From: Angiostrongylus vasorum
Lineage: Eukaryota; Nematoda; Chromadorea; Rhabditida; Metastrongylidae
Direction of reading: 5' to 3'
Length of the DNA stretch: 64,000 nucleotides
NCBI GenBank assembly: GCA_018806985.1
Contig: JADANN010000398.1
Coordinates: 639,501-703,500 of the forward strand
Shown piece after piece: positions 63,200-64,000 of the stretch. The translations under genes were made by a program, and so were the position numbers. The notes under the pieces were generated by a model. It had not been told where the DNA came from and ran no database searches. It saw nothing but the letters and a program-made list of their open reading frames with translations. Every line of letters starts with the position of its first letter. The first letter of the stretch is position 1.

Positions 63200-64000
63200 A
63201 CTATGCTTAGAAGACGAACATAGCCCAAAAGATTTTCGCAGCAACATCTTAACTAACCACTTTGATCCCTATTTTTGAAACATTTGCCAGAGATCACTTT
63301 ATCCACAGTCATCTATAATCCCGTAAATCATCTAATAGCTCCAAATTTAATCATCGAACAGCGTCAGTAGCTTCCTATTCTATTCGTCGTTGCTCCATAG
63401 GCTTTGGCAGCTTATGGGACACGCAGAGCGCAACAGTTGTTATAAGGCCACTTAATTTTGCTTTTTTATGGGATAGAATAACTATTGTTGCACATAATGC
63501 TCTGTCGTAACATAAGACTACTTAATATAAGGGTTAAGGTAATAAGTTCACTAAGAAGTGAATCGTAGATCAATCAGAAATTTTGGTAATTGCTTTGATG
63601 ATGAGCGATTATAGCATGGATGTTGTTCTATTTTTTACTAGAAGTAAGGAATTTATATGATTTACCTAAGTTCCATACGATTTATGGGATTTTCCAGTGT
63701 CTTATAAAAGATGGGGAAAGGGTGGAGCAGTGCTTAGCGAGCCAGTCCGTCAGGAAATAAGGTGTTGTTTCGACTCTCTCTGCAACGCTCTTCTCCGATT
63801 CACGCAGGAACGCATTAGTCCCACTATCTCCATGATTTCAAGGAGAATGAACTCTACCAGCACTATACGACATTCATAAAGAAAACAAAACCGTCACGTA
63901 GTAACCGAATCAACACTCGAAATTTTCTAATAACATTGTGGACGATGAATAGGGAGGGAAATGTACCTAATGCAAGAAATACTGAGATCCGAGTAGATGT
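63200..64000. other. Right edge, no feature seen
   Basis: Presumed intron of the L1CAM-family gene before Ig5. Nothing recognised. Confidence 0.4.

Noticed and set aside
62803..63223. Several overlapping open frames of 84-120 codons
   Set aside because: All are translations of the family-A SINE at 62879-63160.

Overview
The window is nuclear DNA of a nematode, most likely a clade V (strongylid or hookworm-like) worm. This is inferred from compact coding exons with TTTCAG-type acceptors, a fibulin-1 sequence of nematode FBL-1 type, multi-kilobase introns packed with retroposons, and abundant RTE-type LINEs. Only about 5% of the 64 kb is confidently protein-coding, and the exons are mostly 60-230 bp.

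Layout. (1) About 1.0-27.6 kb, + strand: the 3' part of a fibulin-1 gene (fbl-1 orthologue). Calcium-binding EGF exons are followed by two alternative fibulin-type C-terminal modules. A D-type end lies at 17.34-18.09 kb and a C-type end at 21.92-27.58 kb. Both start in the phase left by the same upstream EGF donor. (2) 27.6-42.8 kb: intergenic, with an RTE LINE, a foldback element, several tRNA-derived SINEs and phase-consistent minus-strand exons of an unrecognised gene (34.56-36.42 kb). (3) 42.8 kb to beyond the right edge, + strand: the 5' part of an L1CAM-family cell-adhesion gene (SAX-7/LAD-2 type). It has a signal-peptide exon, then exons encoding Ig1-Ig4, with introns up to about 7 kb. 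A possible small gene lies inside one of these introns on the opposite strand.

Mobile DNA dominates. Family A is a tRNA-derived SINE of about 280 bp, with about 16 good copies, several with perfect 8-18 bp target-site duplications. Family B shares A's central module but has a different tail. Family C has another tRNA-like head. Family D ends in AAGTATC repeats. There are RTE LINE fragments, a fossil mariner, and the 3' end of a Penelope-like element (PLE) with a GIY-YIG endonuclease and a compact hammerhead-ribozyme motif downstream. Nine hammerhead-like motifs of two sequence families are scattered through the window. Several sit in opposed pairs at the ends of foldback elements, which may be non-autonomous relatives of the PLE.

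Both main genes encode extracellular proteins: a basement-membrane fibulin and a neuronal/epithelial adhesion receptor. Both are cut by the window edges. No tRNA, rRNA, CRISPR or bacterial-type features were seen. All exon models come from reading splice sites and phases by eye; no database search was run.
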